NCBI RefSeq assembly: GCF_963675455.1
Contig: NZ_OY776217.1
Location: 3,148,001 to 3,212,000 of the forward strand
Origin: Emcibacter sp.
GTDB lineage: Bacteria > Pseudomonadota > Alphaproteobacteria > Sphingomonadales > Emcibacteraceae
Direction of reading: 5' to 3'
Length of the DNA stretch: 64,000 nt
Shown here: piece after piece, positions 18,033-26,590 of the stretch
Layout of the letters: each line of letters starts with the position of its first letter
How positions within the stretch are numbered: the first letter of the stretch is position 1
Program-made: the position numbers and the translations under genes
The notes under the pieces: generated by a model
Told to the model about the DNA's origin: nothing
Database searches by the model: none
Seen by the model: the letters and a program-made list of their open reading frames with translations, nothing else

Positions 18033-18168
18033 AAAAGGACAGGTCGAAAAATTGAGCGAACAGTCCTTTCCCGTCCGAAAGGACAGGCCGGACATTTCAA
18101 AAGATATTTTTTACGCGCAAAATTACTACCGGAATCCGGTCAGCATTGCAGCCTTCAAAAGGACTGGG
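18033..18168. promoter_or_regulatory. cluster of AAAGGAC elements upstream of the hydantoinase-type operon
   Basis: AAAAGGACAGG at 18033-18043, its inverse CAGTCCTTT at 18061-18069, GAAAGGACAGG at 18077-18087 and AAAAGGACTGGG at 18157-18168 lie in the gap between the LAL regulator and the HyuA-like gene. A 13-base near-palindrome ACCGGAATCCGGT is at 18128-18140. MalT-type regulators bind repeated short asymmetric boxes, so these may be the regulator's sites. The assignment is inference. Confidence 0.45.
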
Positions 18169-18171
18169 AAA

Positions 18172-20853
18172 TCAGAGGATATTTTTGGCGCGGGCGACTT
18201 CCACCGCGATCATGCGGTTCTGTACGCCCAGTTTGGAGAAAATATTCCGCATATGGAATTTGACTGTCGTTTCAGACAGGTTCATCGCGTTGGCAATCAC
18301 CTTGTTTGACTGTCCGGAACTCAGGTTTTGCAGCACCTCAAATTCTTTCGGGGTTAAGACGTTGGCGGGCTCAGTCGTACCGGCCACCGCTTCCCCGTCC
18401 GCCATCAGAGTACCGATAAAGGAGACCGCCTCCGTTGACAGTTGGGACAGCGTAATTCGTTTGATATGGCCGCTGACGAAAGTCCGAAGAAGTTTGCCCT
18501 CGCTCAAGAAGGACTGCCGGAACTCATGTGTATAGGACTTGCTCAGCATATCCCTGAAAAGCTCATCTGCGGCATCATGCTGTTGCAAATTGTCCAGGGC
18601 CAGAATTTGCAGGATCGCGGATTTAAGATAGAAACTGTTATGTTTCTTCTGCTTTTGGGTGTCGAGGGTGCGGTCCAGAAGCCTGAGCGCAATCTCCGCC
18701 TTGCCCTGTTTGATGCAATAGCGGGCCAGGGCATGAACGGTCCGATAGGCTTCCTGGAAGGAGGCGGCCTCAAAGTCGTCAGGTTCCGTCAGGTATTTCC
18801 CCAGAGCCAGTCTCTCTATCCGTGTACGCGCCTCCGGCATATCACCGGATAACGTCAGCAGATCAAGCTTCTGGATTTCCGTTATTCTTTCCAGCCGCGG
18901 CAGATTCCGTTGTTGTGCAAGGGCCCGCCCCCGGTCCAGAAGCATGAAGGCCCTCTCCCGGGATCCACTTTCATATTCCAGGGAACTGGCTGTCACATAC
19001 CCCCGGATAAAAACCTCCACCCATCCTTCATGAGTTTCGATTTTCTCCAGAGATGCGGGAATGAGCTGCCGGGCAGCCTCTTCATGACCCTGTTCATAAT
19101 TGAGCTCTGCCAGCAGGACCTGCACAATCGCCGTCAGTCCGGCATCGTCCGCAAAATATTTAAGGCACAGCTCCCGGGCGATGTCCAGTTCCTTCCGGCT
19201 TAGCACCAGCTCGCCCGTGACATTATGGATTAACGCCAGATGGACATGCATGAACACCTGGGAATAGGCAGCGTCCGAAAGATTGTAGAATTCCAGGGAA
19301 ATTGTCGCCGCCTCACGGGCCTTGGCCATGTCCCCGATGGCGTAATACATCATGCAGAGTAAATTATTGAACCAGCCCTGGCTCCAGAAACGACCAAGCA
19401 TCATGTGTTTCGCCTGGTTTTCATATTTTTCTATCTCTGCCGGGCTGACCTGCTTGTCTTCATAAACCGCCATAAGCATCACGACAATGGACCGGTAATA
19501 TTCCAGCGAAGGGTCATCGGTCTGCGCGGCGATCCGCTGAATGGCCCTCTCAAGCAGGCTGTGTCCCATGTCCAGCTTGCCGTCCTTCATATAGATCAGT
19601 ACCCGGGACAGCAGCAATTGCGGTTCTTTCTCGGCGATTTCCAGGGGGAACAGGGAAACAATTTTCTCCAGAGCCTCAATCCCTTCCCTCAGGCCGATTT
19701 CAACGCCGCCGGAAGAAATGAAAAGCTCCTTCATCCGGTCCTTATCATCAGCCTCTGCGGCATGATAAATCGCTTCAAAAGTCGCTCCCTGGCCTGCCTG
19801 CCAGTCCGTCGCCCGCTCATGAAGCCGCTTCAGGCTTGTTTCATCGCGTTCCAGCATTTTCTTACGCAGGAACTGGTGAAACAGGGGATTGAATCTGAAA
19901 TATCCCGCCATGTCTTCCAGCGTATAGACAAGCGGCGCAAGATGCTGTTTCATGAGAAGGCTTTCAACATCCTTCATGTCACAGACAAACCGCGCCTGTT
20001 TAACGGAGAAAATCCGGAAAATACTCAAACTGACAAGCGCATCGCAGAGGTCGGGGCCCAGACCAGCGAAAATCTGTTCATTGATGAATTCTTCCAGATC
20101 CGGCGAAAGCTGGACGGCATCAGTATCCACTGGAAGATTCAGTTGGCTATTGTTGTTGTCAAACCGGCATCGTTCATACCAAAGCGACACGGGCCAGCCG
20201 CCGGTAAGACGCATAAGCTGCTCTCGTTCCAGCGCCTCAAGCCGGGTCTGGAAAAGGGCGGAAATTTCGCCATCACTAAATGCGAGGCTGTTTGCGTCGA
20301 TATGAGTAAGCTGGTTATGGGCACGATAGGCCGATACCGGGATAATGTTGCCCCGACTGCTCGTGAGGACAAAGAAAACCGAAAGCCCGCTGAATTCTAT
20401 CAGATTATTGAGAGCCGTAAGTGAGTCCCGGTCACTAAGGCATTCGAGGTGATCAACGAAAATAATATGCTTTCGGGAAAGACGGCCGGACAGTTCCCGA
20501 AACTTATCAACGGTATCACGGGTATTTTTCATGCCGGTGCCAGATGGAAGGTAAGCCTTCAGCAGGTTGAATAGATTGGAGAAAAATACAGGCCTGGAAT
20601 TGTCTTCGGTTGATATTTTATACCAGGTTACGGCATAGCCCTTGAAACTGGCATCTTCCGCCCACTGGGCCATGAGCACGGCTTTTCCAAAACCGGCCGG
20701 CGCTTCCAGAAGGGTCAGCTTTTTATGGGTATAAACCGGAGACCGGGACAGCAATCGCGGACGATCGATGGTCCCTGCATTCAGGAGATAGGCAAAGGGC
20801 TGCCGATTTGACAGTCCATCCCCACGCTCCTGCAACTTACCGCTATCCAACAT
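18172..20853 (-). CDS. MalT/LAL-type LuxR transcriptional regulator
   Basis: About 893 residues from the ATG; an in-frame TTG seven codons earlier (20874) is an alternative. The N-terminal STAND-type ATPase region has a P-loop-like APAGFGKAV (about 51-59) in which the usual Ser/Thr after Lys is Ala, and a Walker B-like IIFVDHLECL. A long helical TPR-like middle follows. The C-terminal LuxR helix-turn-helix is plain (LTPKEFEVLQNLSSGQSNKVIA, then TTVKFHMRNIFSKL). Such regulators are activated by an inducer and ATP. It is encoded directly upstream of, and in the same direction as, the hydantoinase-type operon, so it is the likely activator. Confidence 0.9.
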   Translation of the reverse strand: MLDSGKLQERGDGLSNRQPFAYLLNAGTIDRPRLLSRSPVYTHKKLTLLEAPAGFGKAVLMAQWAEDASFKGYAVTWYKISTEDNSRPVFFSNLFNLLKAYLPSGTGMKNTRDTVDKFRELSGRLSRKHIIFVDHLECLSDRDSLTALNNLIEFSGLSVFFVLTSSRGNIIPVSAYRAHNQLTHIDANSLAFSDGEISALFQTRLEALEREQLMRLTGGWPVSLWYERCRFDNNNSQLNLPVDTDAVQLSPDLEEFINEQIFAGLGPDLCDALVSLSIFRIFSVKQARFVCDMKDVESLLMKQHLAPLVYTLEDMAGYFRFNPLFHQFLRKKMLERDETSLKRLHERATDWQAGQGATFEAIYHAAEADDKDRMKELFISSGGVEIGLREGIEALEKIVSLFPLEIAEKEPQLLLSRVLIYMKDGKLDMGHSLLERAIQRIAAQTDDPSLEYYRSIVVMLMAVYEDKQVSPAEIEKYENQAKHMMLGRFWSQGWFNNLLCMMYYAIGDMAKAREAATISLEFYNLSDAAYSQVFMHVHLALIHNVTGELVLSRKELDIARELCLKYFADDAGLTAIVQVLLAELNYEQGHEEAARQLIPASLEKIETHEGWVEVFIRGYVTASSLEYESGSRERAFMLLDRGRALAQQRNLPRLERITEIQKLDLLTLSGDMPEARTRIERLALGKYLTEPDDFEAASFQEAYRTVHALARYCIKQGKAEIALRLLDRTLDTQKQKKHNSFYLKSAILQILALDNLQQHDAADELFRDMLSKSYTHEFRQSFLSEGKLLRTFVSGHIKRITLSQLSTEAVSFIGTLMADGEAVAGTTEPANVLTPKEFEVLQNLSSGQSNKVIANAMNLSETTVKFHMRNIFSKLGVQNRMIAVEVARAKNIL

Positions 20854-21208
20854 TTTTTCTACCCACTGCGGCAAACAGACTCCGCTTCTGCCCCTTCATC
20901 CGGGTCACCATTGCCTTTACAGATCGGACCAGTAAATTTTCCGTTCCACTGAAAAATAGATCCCATATGAACTTTTCATTATGGCGCGGGTCATGAATTT
21001 TACAAGAACCATTCTCGCGCGGCCGGGGGGGACCTTGTGAAAATCTTGCCTCACGGGGATTCAGATGATCCAACTATCAGGTCCTACGCAGAGCACAGTC
21101 CTCAAGGGAAGCCTATGCAAAAGGCATGAATACCTTGGTTATTCATACGCTTTCCGGACATATCATGCCAAAGCCTGAAGAAGCATCAGGACGACTAATA
21201 ATCAATGA
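20854..21208. other. 355 bp non-coding gap
   Basis: Upstream of the LAL regulator and downstream of the SDR gene, so it should hold the regulator's promoter. A small dyad, ATGAATA (21126-21132) with TATTCAT (21140-21146), is the only structure I see. There is no steroid-type 30 bp operator and no credible small gene. Confidence 0.5.
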
Positions 21209-22084
21209 CTACTTCACAACCGCCAGGTTTGTTGTCGGTGGAGCGCCCAGCATGTCCCTGTGGGACGGCGGCACCCTGCCGTCGCGGTCGGTAATCCCGT
21301 AACGCGCACAGATTTCAGCCCCGATCAGTGTGCGCCCACTGAGTTCATCACCTTCCGGATCACAGGCAATGGCATGAATGATATGTCCCGTGAACTGAGG
21401 CGTTTCCGCCAGAGCATGAAACTCACGATACTGTTCCGGATTGATTTCCGCCGCGATTCTTGCCCGTTCAGTGAGCAACGGCCCCATCCAGATCGAAACG
21501 GTGCGCACGCCGGTGCCTTGAAAGTCAACTGCCATGTCATGGGCAAATTTATCGAGCCCCGCTTTCTGTGCTCCATAGCCGGGACCATGCATATAACAAG
21601 TCGCCCCGAACGACGACCCAAAAGCAATCAGGCCAGACTCCCGGGGCACCATCAGGCGCGCCGCATGCCAGCTCGCCACATAGGCGGAACGAAGCCCGAC
21701 GTTGAGGATCTCCACTGCGGCAAGCTCTTTTTCCCAGAAGGGCTTGTCCTCAATCAACTGTGGATGCATGTAAGTGGCATTGTTGAACAGGATATCGAGC
21801 CCTTCTTCATCTCTTGCGATCCGTTCAAACAAAGCCGCCACCTGATCATCATCACCATGATCACAGGCCACTGCAATTCCCTTTCCTCCCGCTGCAGTAA
21901 TTTCCTCTGCGGTTTTATGAATAGTGCCCGGCAGGGCCGTCCCGTCCCAGCCGACCGCCGAACCTTCGGTTTCGCTGCGCCCGCTGACATAGACGGTCAT
22001 ACCCTTTTCCGCCAGCGCCAGGGCGATACCGCGCCCGGCGCCGCGGCTGGCGCCGGTGACAAGGGCAACTGATGGTTTTGTCAT
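21209..22084 (-). CDS. short-chain dehydrogenase/reductase (SDR)
   Basis: 291 residues, with AAAGGAGG before the ATG. The Rossmann motif TGASRGAGRG (about 11-20) indicates NAD(P) binding. The NNAT segment is near residue 103 and the catalytic tyrosine lies in GPGYGAQKAG (YxxxK). The extra C-terminal length and the DGTALPGTI insertion resemble the DHRS1-like group. It is encoded 23 bp after a second SDR and opposite the flavoprotein gene at 23079, so oxidation or reduction of a steroid hydroxyl is plausible. The position acted on cannot be inferred. Confidence 0.85.
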   Translation of the reverse strand: MTKPSVALVTGASRGAGRGIALALAEKGMTVYVSGRSETEGSAVGWDGTALPGTIHKTAEEITAAGGKGIAVACDHGDDDQVAALFERIARDEEGLDILFNNATYMHPQLIEDKPFWEKELAAVEILNVGLRSAYVASWHAARLMVPRESGLIAFGSSFGATCYMHGPGYGAQKAGLDKFAHDMAVDFQGTGVRTVSIWMGPLLTERARIAAEINPEQYREFHALAETPQFTGHIIHAIACDPEGDELSGRTLIGAEICARYGITDRDGRVPPSHRDMLGAPPTTNLAVVK

Positions 22085-22107
22085 AACGTCCTCCTTTAAA
22101 AGTTTTC

Positions 22108-22956
22108 CTACATGTCCACCAGCGGCGTGTAGACCGGATTTTCCAGTCTTGCGATGGCCGCGGCTTCCTCCCTGATACGCGGCAGGTAACCGGGGTGCGG
22201 CATGATCCAGAATTTATCTTCGGAAATGGCTTTAAAAACTATATCGGCCAGCGCCACCGGGTCCATGCCGCTGGCAGCAATCCCCTGGCGCAACTGCTCT
22301 TTCATGGCTTTTTTCGTTTCGTCTTCCACCGGGCGTTCCTCCTCAGGCCTGTGACGGTCCGCATCGGCAATCTGTGTATTAACGGCCCCCGGACAGATGA
22401 CAGACACCCGCACCCTGGAACGGGCCATTTCCAGTTCAAACTGCAGGGTTTCGCTGAGGCTGATCACCGCCCGTTTGCTGGCGGAATATATCGACGTGGT
22501 TGGCGATGGCAGAAAGCCCGCGACGGAGCCGGTGTTGATAATCCGGGCCGGGGTCCCCTGCGCCATCATGCGTGGCAGAAAGCTGCTGACACCGTTCACC
22601 ACCCCGTTCACATTCACCCCCATCACCCAGTTCCAGTCCCTGAGATCATGCTCCCAGGTCATGCCTGTCATCATCACCCCGGCGTTATTGAACAACAGGT
22701 CCACAACGCCGAAGCGATCAAAGGCTAGACCGGCCAGCGCCTGCATCTCCTCGGGGCGGGAGACGTCAATTCGACGCACTTCCACGGAAATCCCGCAGGT
22801 GACAGACAAGTCGCCCTTTAGTTTTTCAAGCCCGGCTTCGTCCAGATCAGCCAGCACCAGGTTCATCCCCAGCCCGGCGGCTTTTTCCGCCAGCCCCTTG
22901 CCGATGCCGCTTGCCGCCCCCGTAATGACAGCCAGTTTTCCCGTCAGCTCCTGCAT
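22108..22956 (-). CDS. short-chain dehydrogenase/reductase (SDR)
   Basis: 282 residues. A classical SDR: cofactor motif TGAASGIGKG (about 12-21), NNAG at about 90, catalytic Ser region INTGSVAGF and YSASK. A good Shine-Dalgarno (GGAGG) is present. The acidic residue after the second strand (LADLDEAG) suggests NAD preference. It is divergently transcribed from the flavoprotein gene across a 122 bp AT-rich gap that has several GCGTA-like half-sites but no clean 30 bp operator. It is likely a hydroxysteroid dehydrogenase by context only. Confidence 0.85.
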   Translation of the reverse strand: MQELTGKLAVITGAASGIGKGLAEKAAGLGMNLVLADLDEAGLEKLKGDLSVTCGISVEVRRIDVSRPEEMQALAGLAFDRFGVVDLLFNNAGVMMTGMTWEHDLRDWNWVMGVNVNGVVNGVSSFLPRMMAQGTPARIINTGSVAGFLPSPTTSIYSASKRAVISLSETLQFELEMARSRVRVSVICPGAVNTQIADADRHRPEEERPVEDETKKAMKEQLRQGIAASGMDPVALADIVFKAISEDKFWIMPHPGYLPRIREEAAAIARLENPVYTPLVDM

Positions 22957-23078
22957 GAATATCCTCCAGTTTTATACATATTAAGATTACCAGTATCACT
23001 TTTTGCGTAATATTTATATACATTAATTGCGTTTTTTAGTATTTTTATAATATAATTTTTAATTTTCCAGGCTGAAAC

Positions 23079-24737
23079 ATGATGAAATATGCCCATGACC
23101 GCATAAAAGAACCGCTAAAATTACGCAGTCCGGCGGATATCAAATGGAACCTGGCCCATGATGTCATTATTGTCGGTTTCGGCGGCGCCGGTGTCTCCGC
23201 TGCCCTGGAAGCCCGGGCAAAGGGGGCGGATGTCGCTGTCATTGATCGCTTTTCAGGCGGCGGCGCCACAGCCATCTGCGGCAATGTGGTCTATGCCGGC
23301 GGCGGCACCCATATCCAGAAAGAGGCCGGGGTAGAAGACACGCCGGAAGATATGTTCCGCTATCTGCAAGCGGAAACTGGTGGCATCGTCAGTGATCGAA
23401 CCCTCAGTCATTTTTGCGAGGGGAGCGCCGACACCCTGAAATGGCTGGAACAGCAGGGTGTGCGCTTCAAGTCGACCTGCACCCTGAAAAAGACCTCTTA
23501 CCCGGCCAGCGGCATTCATCTGTATCACTCGGGTTCTGAACTCAATCCCCGCTACGCAAAGCTGGCCCGTCCGGCCCCGCGCGGCCATATCGCCTATGGC
23601 GGCTTCCGCCTCCGGGCGACGGGCCACCCCGACTTTTATGCCCCGCTACGAAAGAGTGCGTTTGAGCAAGGGGTCTCCACTTACCTACAGGCGGAAGCCG
23701 TCAGATTAATCCAGACAGTAGATGGCCGGATAATCGGTGTAGAAATAAGACAACTACCCCCGGGAACGAAAGCTGAAAAAGCCTATATCCGCTATTCCCG
23801 GCGGGCAGACAAATGGCACCTTTACGCCCCGGGTCTGGCAGCAAAATACCGCCGGAAGGCACAGGCCGTTGCCGACAGCCATGCCCGAACCATGTTTCTG
23901 CAGGCTCGCAAGGGCGTTATCCTGAGCAGCGGCGGTTTTGTCATGAACCGGGACATGGTGCGGACTTATGCACCAGGTTACCTGAAAGGCCTGGCACTGG
24001 GCACATCGGGCTGCAACGGCAGCGGAATCGCACTCGGCCAGTCCGCAGGCGGGGCGACCCAAAATATGGATCGCATTACCGCCTGGCGTTTCATCAACCC
24101 TCCCCATGCCTGGGCGATGGGCATGATCGTCGATGGTAAAGGCGCGCGCTATGTGGACGAGACCCTGTACGGCGCCGCCATCGGCGACGCCATGTGCCTT
24201 GAGGCCGCTGGGAAAGCCACCCTGGTGATCAACCATAGCCTGAAATGGAAAGCAATGAGAGAGATCCTGCCCTGGCGGGCCCGGGCCTTCCAGTATATTC
24301 CCGCCTTCATCAGTATGATGTTCAAAACGACAAAAGGACAGACCATCGACGAGCTGGCTGAAAAAACCGGCCTGGCTCCGGCCATACTACGCCGAACTCT
24401 GGAAACCTACAATGCCGCCGCCCGGGGGGAACGGAAGGACGACTTCGGCAAACCGGTCGCAGATATGCAGGAAATGGACAGGGGGGCCTATTACGCTATC
24501 GACGTATCGCTGGATAACAAGGTGCTACCCTGCCCGACCCTGACCCTGGGCGGCCTGCAGGTAAATGAGCAGACCGGCGAAGTCCTGCGCGAAGACGGCG
24601 GTGAAATTCCAGGCCTTTACGCCGCCGGGCGCACCGCCATCGGCATCGCCTCAAATGCCTATGTCAGCGGACTGTCTGTCGCCGACTGTGTCTATTCCGG
24701 CAGACGGGCCGGCTCTCATGCCGCCGGGGGAACCTGA
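23079..24737 (+). CDS. FAD-dependent 3-ketosteroid dehydrogenase-like protein (possibly 4-dehydrogenase)
   Basis: 552 residues. The FAD-binding GxGxxG-type motif is VIIVGFGGAGVSAALEA (about 28-44), followed by GGGATAICGNVVYAGGG and a C-terminal FAD motif GLYAAGRTAIGIASNAYVSGLS. This is the fumarate reductase/ketosteroid dehydrogenase superfamily. The GRTAIG...NAYVSGLSVADC ending is closer to 3-oxo-5alpha-steroid 4-dehydrogenases than to KstD, and a distinct KstD is encoded at 45229. It would desaturate ring A of a 5alpha-reduced steroid. The last 22 bp overlap the end of the convergent Old Yellow Enzyme gene. Subfamily is a judgement by eye. Confidence 0.8.
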   Translation: MMKYAHDRIKEPLKLRSPADIKWNLAHDVIIVGFGGAGVSAALEARAKGADVAVIDRFSGGGATAICGNVVYAGGGTHIQKEAGVEDTPEDMFRYLQAETGGIVSDRTLSHFCEGSADTLKWLEQQGVRFKSTCTLKKTSYPASGIHLYHSGSELNPRYAKLARPAPRGHIAYGGFRLRATGHPDFYAPLRKSAFEQGVSTYLQAEAVRLIQTVDGRIIGVEIRQLPPGTKAEKAYIRYSRRADKWHLYAPGLAAKYRRKAQAVADSHARTMFLQARKGVILSSGGFVMNRDMVRTYAPGYLKGLALGTSGCNGSGIALGQSAGGATQNMDRITAWRFINPPHAWAMGMIVDGKGARYVDETLYGAAIGDAMCLEAAGKATLVINHSLKWKAMREILPWRARAFQYIPAFISMMFKTTKGQTIDELAEKTGLAPAILRRTLETYNAAARGERKDDFGKPVADMQEMDRGAYYAIDVSLDNKVLPCPTLTLGGLQVNEQTGEVLREDGGEIPGLYAAGRTAIGIASNAYVSGLSVADCVYSGRRAGSHAAGGT

Positions 24738-25927
24738 AGTCCCATTGGCTCCCCGGTCAGCACGCAATGCACCCCCTCTGGCGTGTCCATCTTGCCTACA
24801 CAAAGATTACAGTTGGTGCAGTGGGCATTACCAAAGGTGCCGGAACTGATCTGGTTGGGCAAGTCCGGATTATGCAGAAGCGGTCGGCCCATCGCCACCG
24901 CCTGGAAACCATCTGCCAGCGCCTGTTTCATATTTTCCTTCGTGCGCACCCCGCCCAGTAGCACCAGCGGCATATCCACCGCTGCCCGCACCCTGAGGGC
25001 AAGTTCGCGGAAATAATTTTCCTCGAACGGCATGGGCCGGAATACCTGTGCCCCGCCAATCTTCAGCATCCATTTGCGGATAGGGTTCTTTTCCGCCGCC
25101 ACCATTTCCGCCAACGGGCTTTCACCCCGGAACAGAAACATGGGGGTTTTGGAGACAAAGCCACCCGACATCACCAGGGCATTCAGTCCCGCTTTCTCCA
25201 GCGCCCTGGCAATTTCCACCGCCTCGTCAATCTGCAGACCGGCCTTGAAACCGTCGGACAGATTGGTCTTGGCCAGCAGGGGAAAGTCATCGCCGACGGC
25301 TTCGCGGACCGCCTTGACGATCAGGAGCGGCAGGCGCAACCGGTTTTCCAGACTGCCGCCATAATCGTCTTTGCGTTTGTTGGTGGCAGGACTCAGAAAC
25401 TGGGAAATCATATAACCATGCCCCATATGGATTTCCAGCGCCTCGAACCCGGCCCGTTTGGCCAGAGTTGCCGCCCGGCCGTAATCCTCCACCGTCCGGT
25501 CGATATCCGCATGGGACATGGGCACAGCAATGGGGTAGCCGGACATCATGCCATAGGTATTGAGACCGCCGCTCGGCCCCTTTGAGACCCAGCTTGACCG
25601 ACCCGAGGCCTGGGTAAACCCCCCGGCATGGGCGAGCTGGATGGAAGCAATAGCGCCTTCATTGCGGATTGCCGCGGTCAGGCGGGAGAGGTCGTCAAAA
25701 TTCTCTTCTTCCAGCACAATCTGGTCATTGAATGTCCGGGCGTCCCGGGATACGGCCCCGTAAGCAACCGTGGAAATTGCCACCCCGCCCTCAGCATGAC
25801 GGCGATGAAATTCGATCAGCCGGTCAGTGATCTTGCCGCCAGGACACATACCTTCAAAAGTGGCGGTCTTGATGATCCTGTTGCGCAGCGTCTTGCCGGC
25901 CAGTGTCCAGCTTTCAAATATTTCCAT
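24716..25927 (-). CDS. Old Yellow Enzyme-family NADH:flavin oxidoreductase
   Basis: 403 residues with a single FMN-type TIM barrel. IQLAHAGG and the substrate-binding EIHMGHGYMISQFLSP (about 172-187) are family landmarks, followed by the DDYGGSLENR block and the phosphate-binding LLGGVRTKE/AMGRPLL region. The C-terminus has a CTNCNLCVG cluster resembling the iron-sulfur site of the 2,4-dienoyl-CoA reductase/BaiCD group, but the NADPH domain of those longer enzymes is absent. In bile-acid metabolism such enzymes reduce conjugated steroid enones, so ene reduction of an unsaturated ketosteroid is a reasonable guess. Its promoter gap contains the 30 bp operator, 62 bp upstream. Confidence 0.88.
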   Translation of the reverse strand: MEIFESWTLAGKTLRNRIIKTATFEGMCPGGKITDRLIEFHRRHAEGGVAISTVAYGAVSRDARTFNDQIVLEEENFDDLSRLTAAIRNEGAIASIQLAHAGGFTQASGRSSWVSKGPSGGLNTYGMMSGYPIAVPMSHADIDRTVEDYGRAATLAKRAGFEALEIHMGHGYMISQFLSPATNKRKDDYGGSLENRLRLPLLIVKAVREAVGDDFPLLAKTNLSDGFKAGLQIDEAVEIARALEKAGLNALVMSGGFVSKTPMFLFRGESPLAEMVAAEKNPIRKWMLKIGGAQVFRPMPFEENYFRELALRVRAAVDMPLVLLGGVRTKENMKQALADGFQAVAMGRPLLHNPDLPNQISSGTFGNAHCTNCNLCVGKMDTPEGVHCVLTGEPMGLQVPPAA

Positions 25928-26231
25928 TTTCCAATCCTCCCGTTAGCTCCGCCCTTTGTCATCTTCTTCATTATATTTTATTATCTAGTTGCGTAAATTT
26001 TTTCAATATTTATTACGTTTTTACGTATTTTTATAGACATTTTTTTGTTTTTTTATTGATAATACTCCCCAATCGCGATAAGATTTCGTAAATTAACCTG
26101 CGATAGGCGGGATCATATTCTAGCCAACGGCGCCCCGGGGAGGCAATCGATTACGGTCCCCCTGGTTTCGGCGGCTTCACTTTGGGTCCGCCCTTATTTT
26201 GTCGGCACCACTCAATTCAGGAGTTAAAACA
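25928..26231. other. AT-rich divergent promoter gap
   Basis: Separates the leftward Old Yellow Enzyme gene from a rightward operon of membrane protein, CoA ligase, amidohydrolase-like protein and Rieske oxygenase. It contains the 30 bp inverted repeat at 25990-26019 and further ACGTA half-sites to about 26027. The right half (26080-26231) is less AT-rich and shows nothing further. Confidence 0.7.
25990..26019. promoter_or_regulatory. 30 bp inverted-repeat operator (TGCGTA-N18-TACGTT)
   Basis: Half-sites at 25990-25995 and 26014-26019 around an A/T spacer. It fits the motif shared by eight promoters in the island and lies 62 bp before the Old Yellow Enzyme start and 212 bp before the membrane-protein start. 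An additional TACGTA lies at 26022-26027. Confidence 0.6.
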
Positions 26232-26525
26232 ATGAGCCTTTTCTGGAGTTTTGCAGGCCTTTTGGGCTTATGGGGTTTGGCCGGCCTCGCCGCTATTAAA
26301 TATCCTGTCGAGAAAACCCGGCCCGGCCTTGTTTTTCGGTTGCTGGGCATCGTGGGATTGCTTGGAATTGGCGGCATCTGGATCCCCGGCGCAGGCGCCG
26401 CGGGGGCCCTCGGCGCTATGGGTCTGTGGGGACACCAAAACCCAAAACTCGCCCGCCTGGCCCTTCCCGGAGCCTTAATGGGGTTAATCGGGATCGCGGC
26501 TTACTTTATCTGGTATCTTTCATAA
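26232..26525 (+). CDS. small glycine/leucine-rich membrane protein
   Basis: 97 residues with an AGGAG site 9 bases before the ATG; a start 11 codons earlier lacks one. The protein has about three hydrophobic segments (about 2-21, 34-55 and 72-95) rich in Gly, Leu and Ala, with a short basic loop (KYPVEKTRPG). I do not recognise a family. It is the first gene after a steroid-type operator and is followed 65 bp later by a CoA ligase. A role in steroid passage or in anchoring the oxygenase system is conceivable but unsupported. Confidence 0.7.
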   Translation: MSLFWSFAGLLGLWGLAGLAAIKYPVEKTRPGLVFRLLGIVGLLGIGGIWIPGAGAAGALGAMGLWGHQNPKLARLALPGALMGLIGIAAYFIWYLS

Positions 26526-26590
26526 CTGAAAAACAGGCCCGGCTATAACGGGCTTCTATTAACTTGCAAGCGACCCAGGGAGGCAATCGC

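Noticed and set aside
22957..23078. A ninth 30 bp operator in the AT-rich divergent gap before the flavoprotein gene
   Set aside because: Half-sites TGCGTA (23004-23009) and TTAGTA (23036-23041) are present but no partner TAC half-site falls at the right spacing. It may be a degenerate site, so it was not counted.
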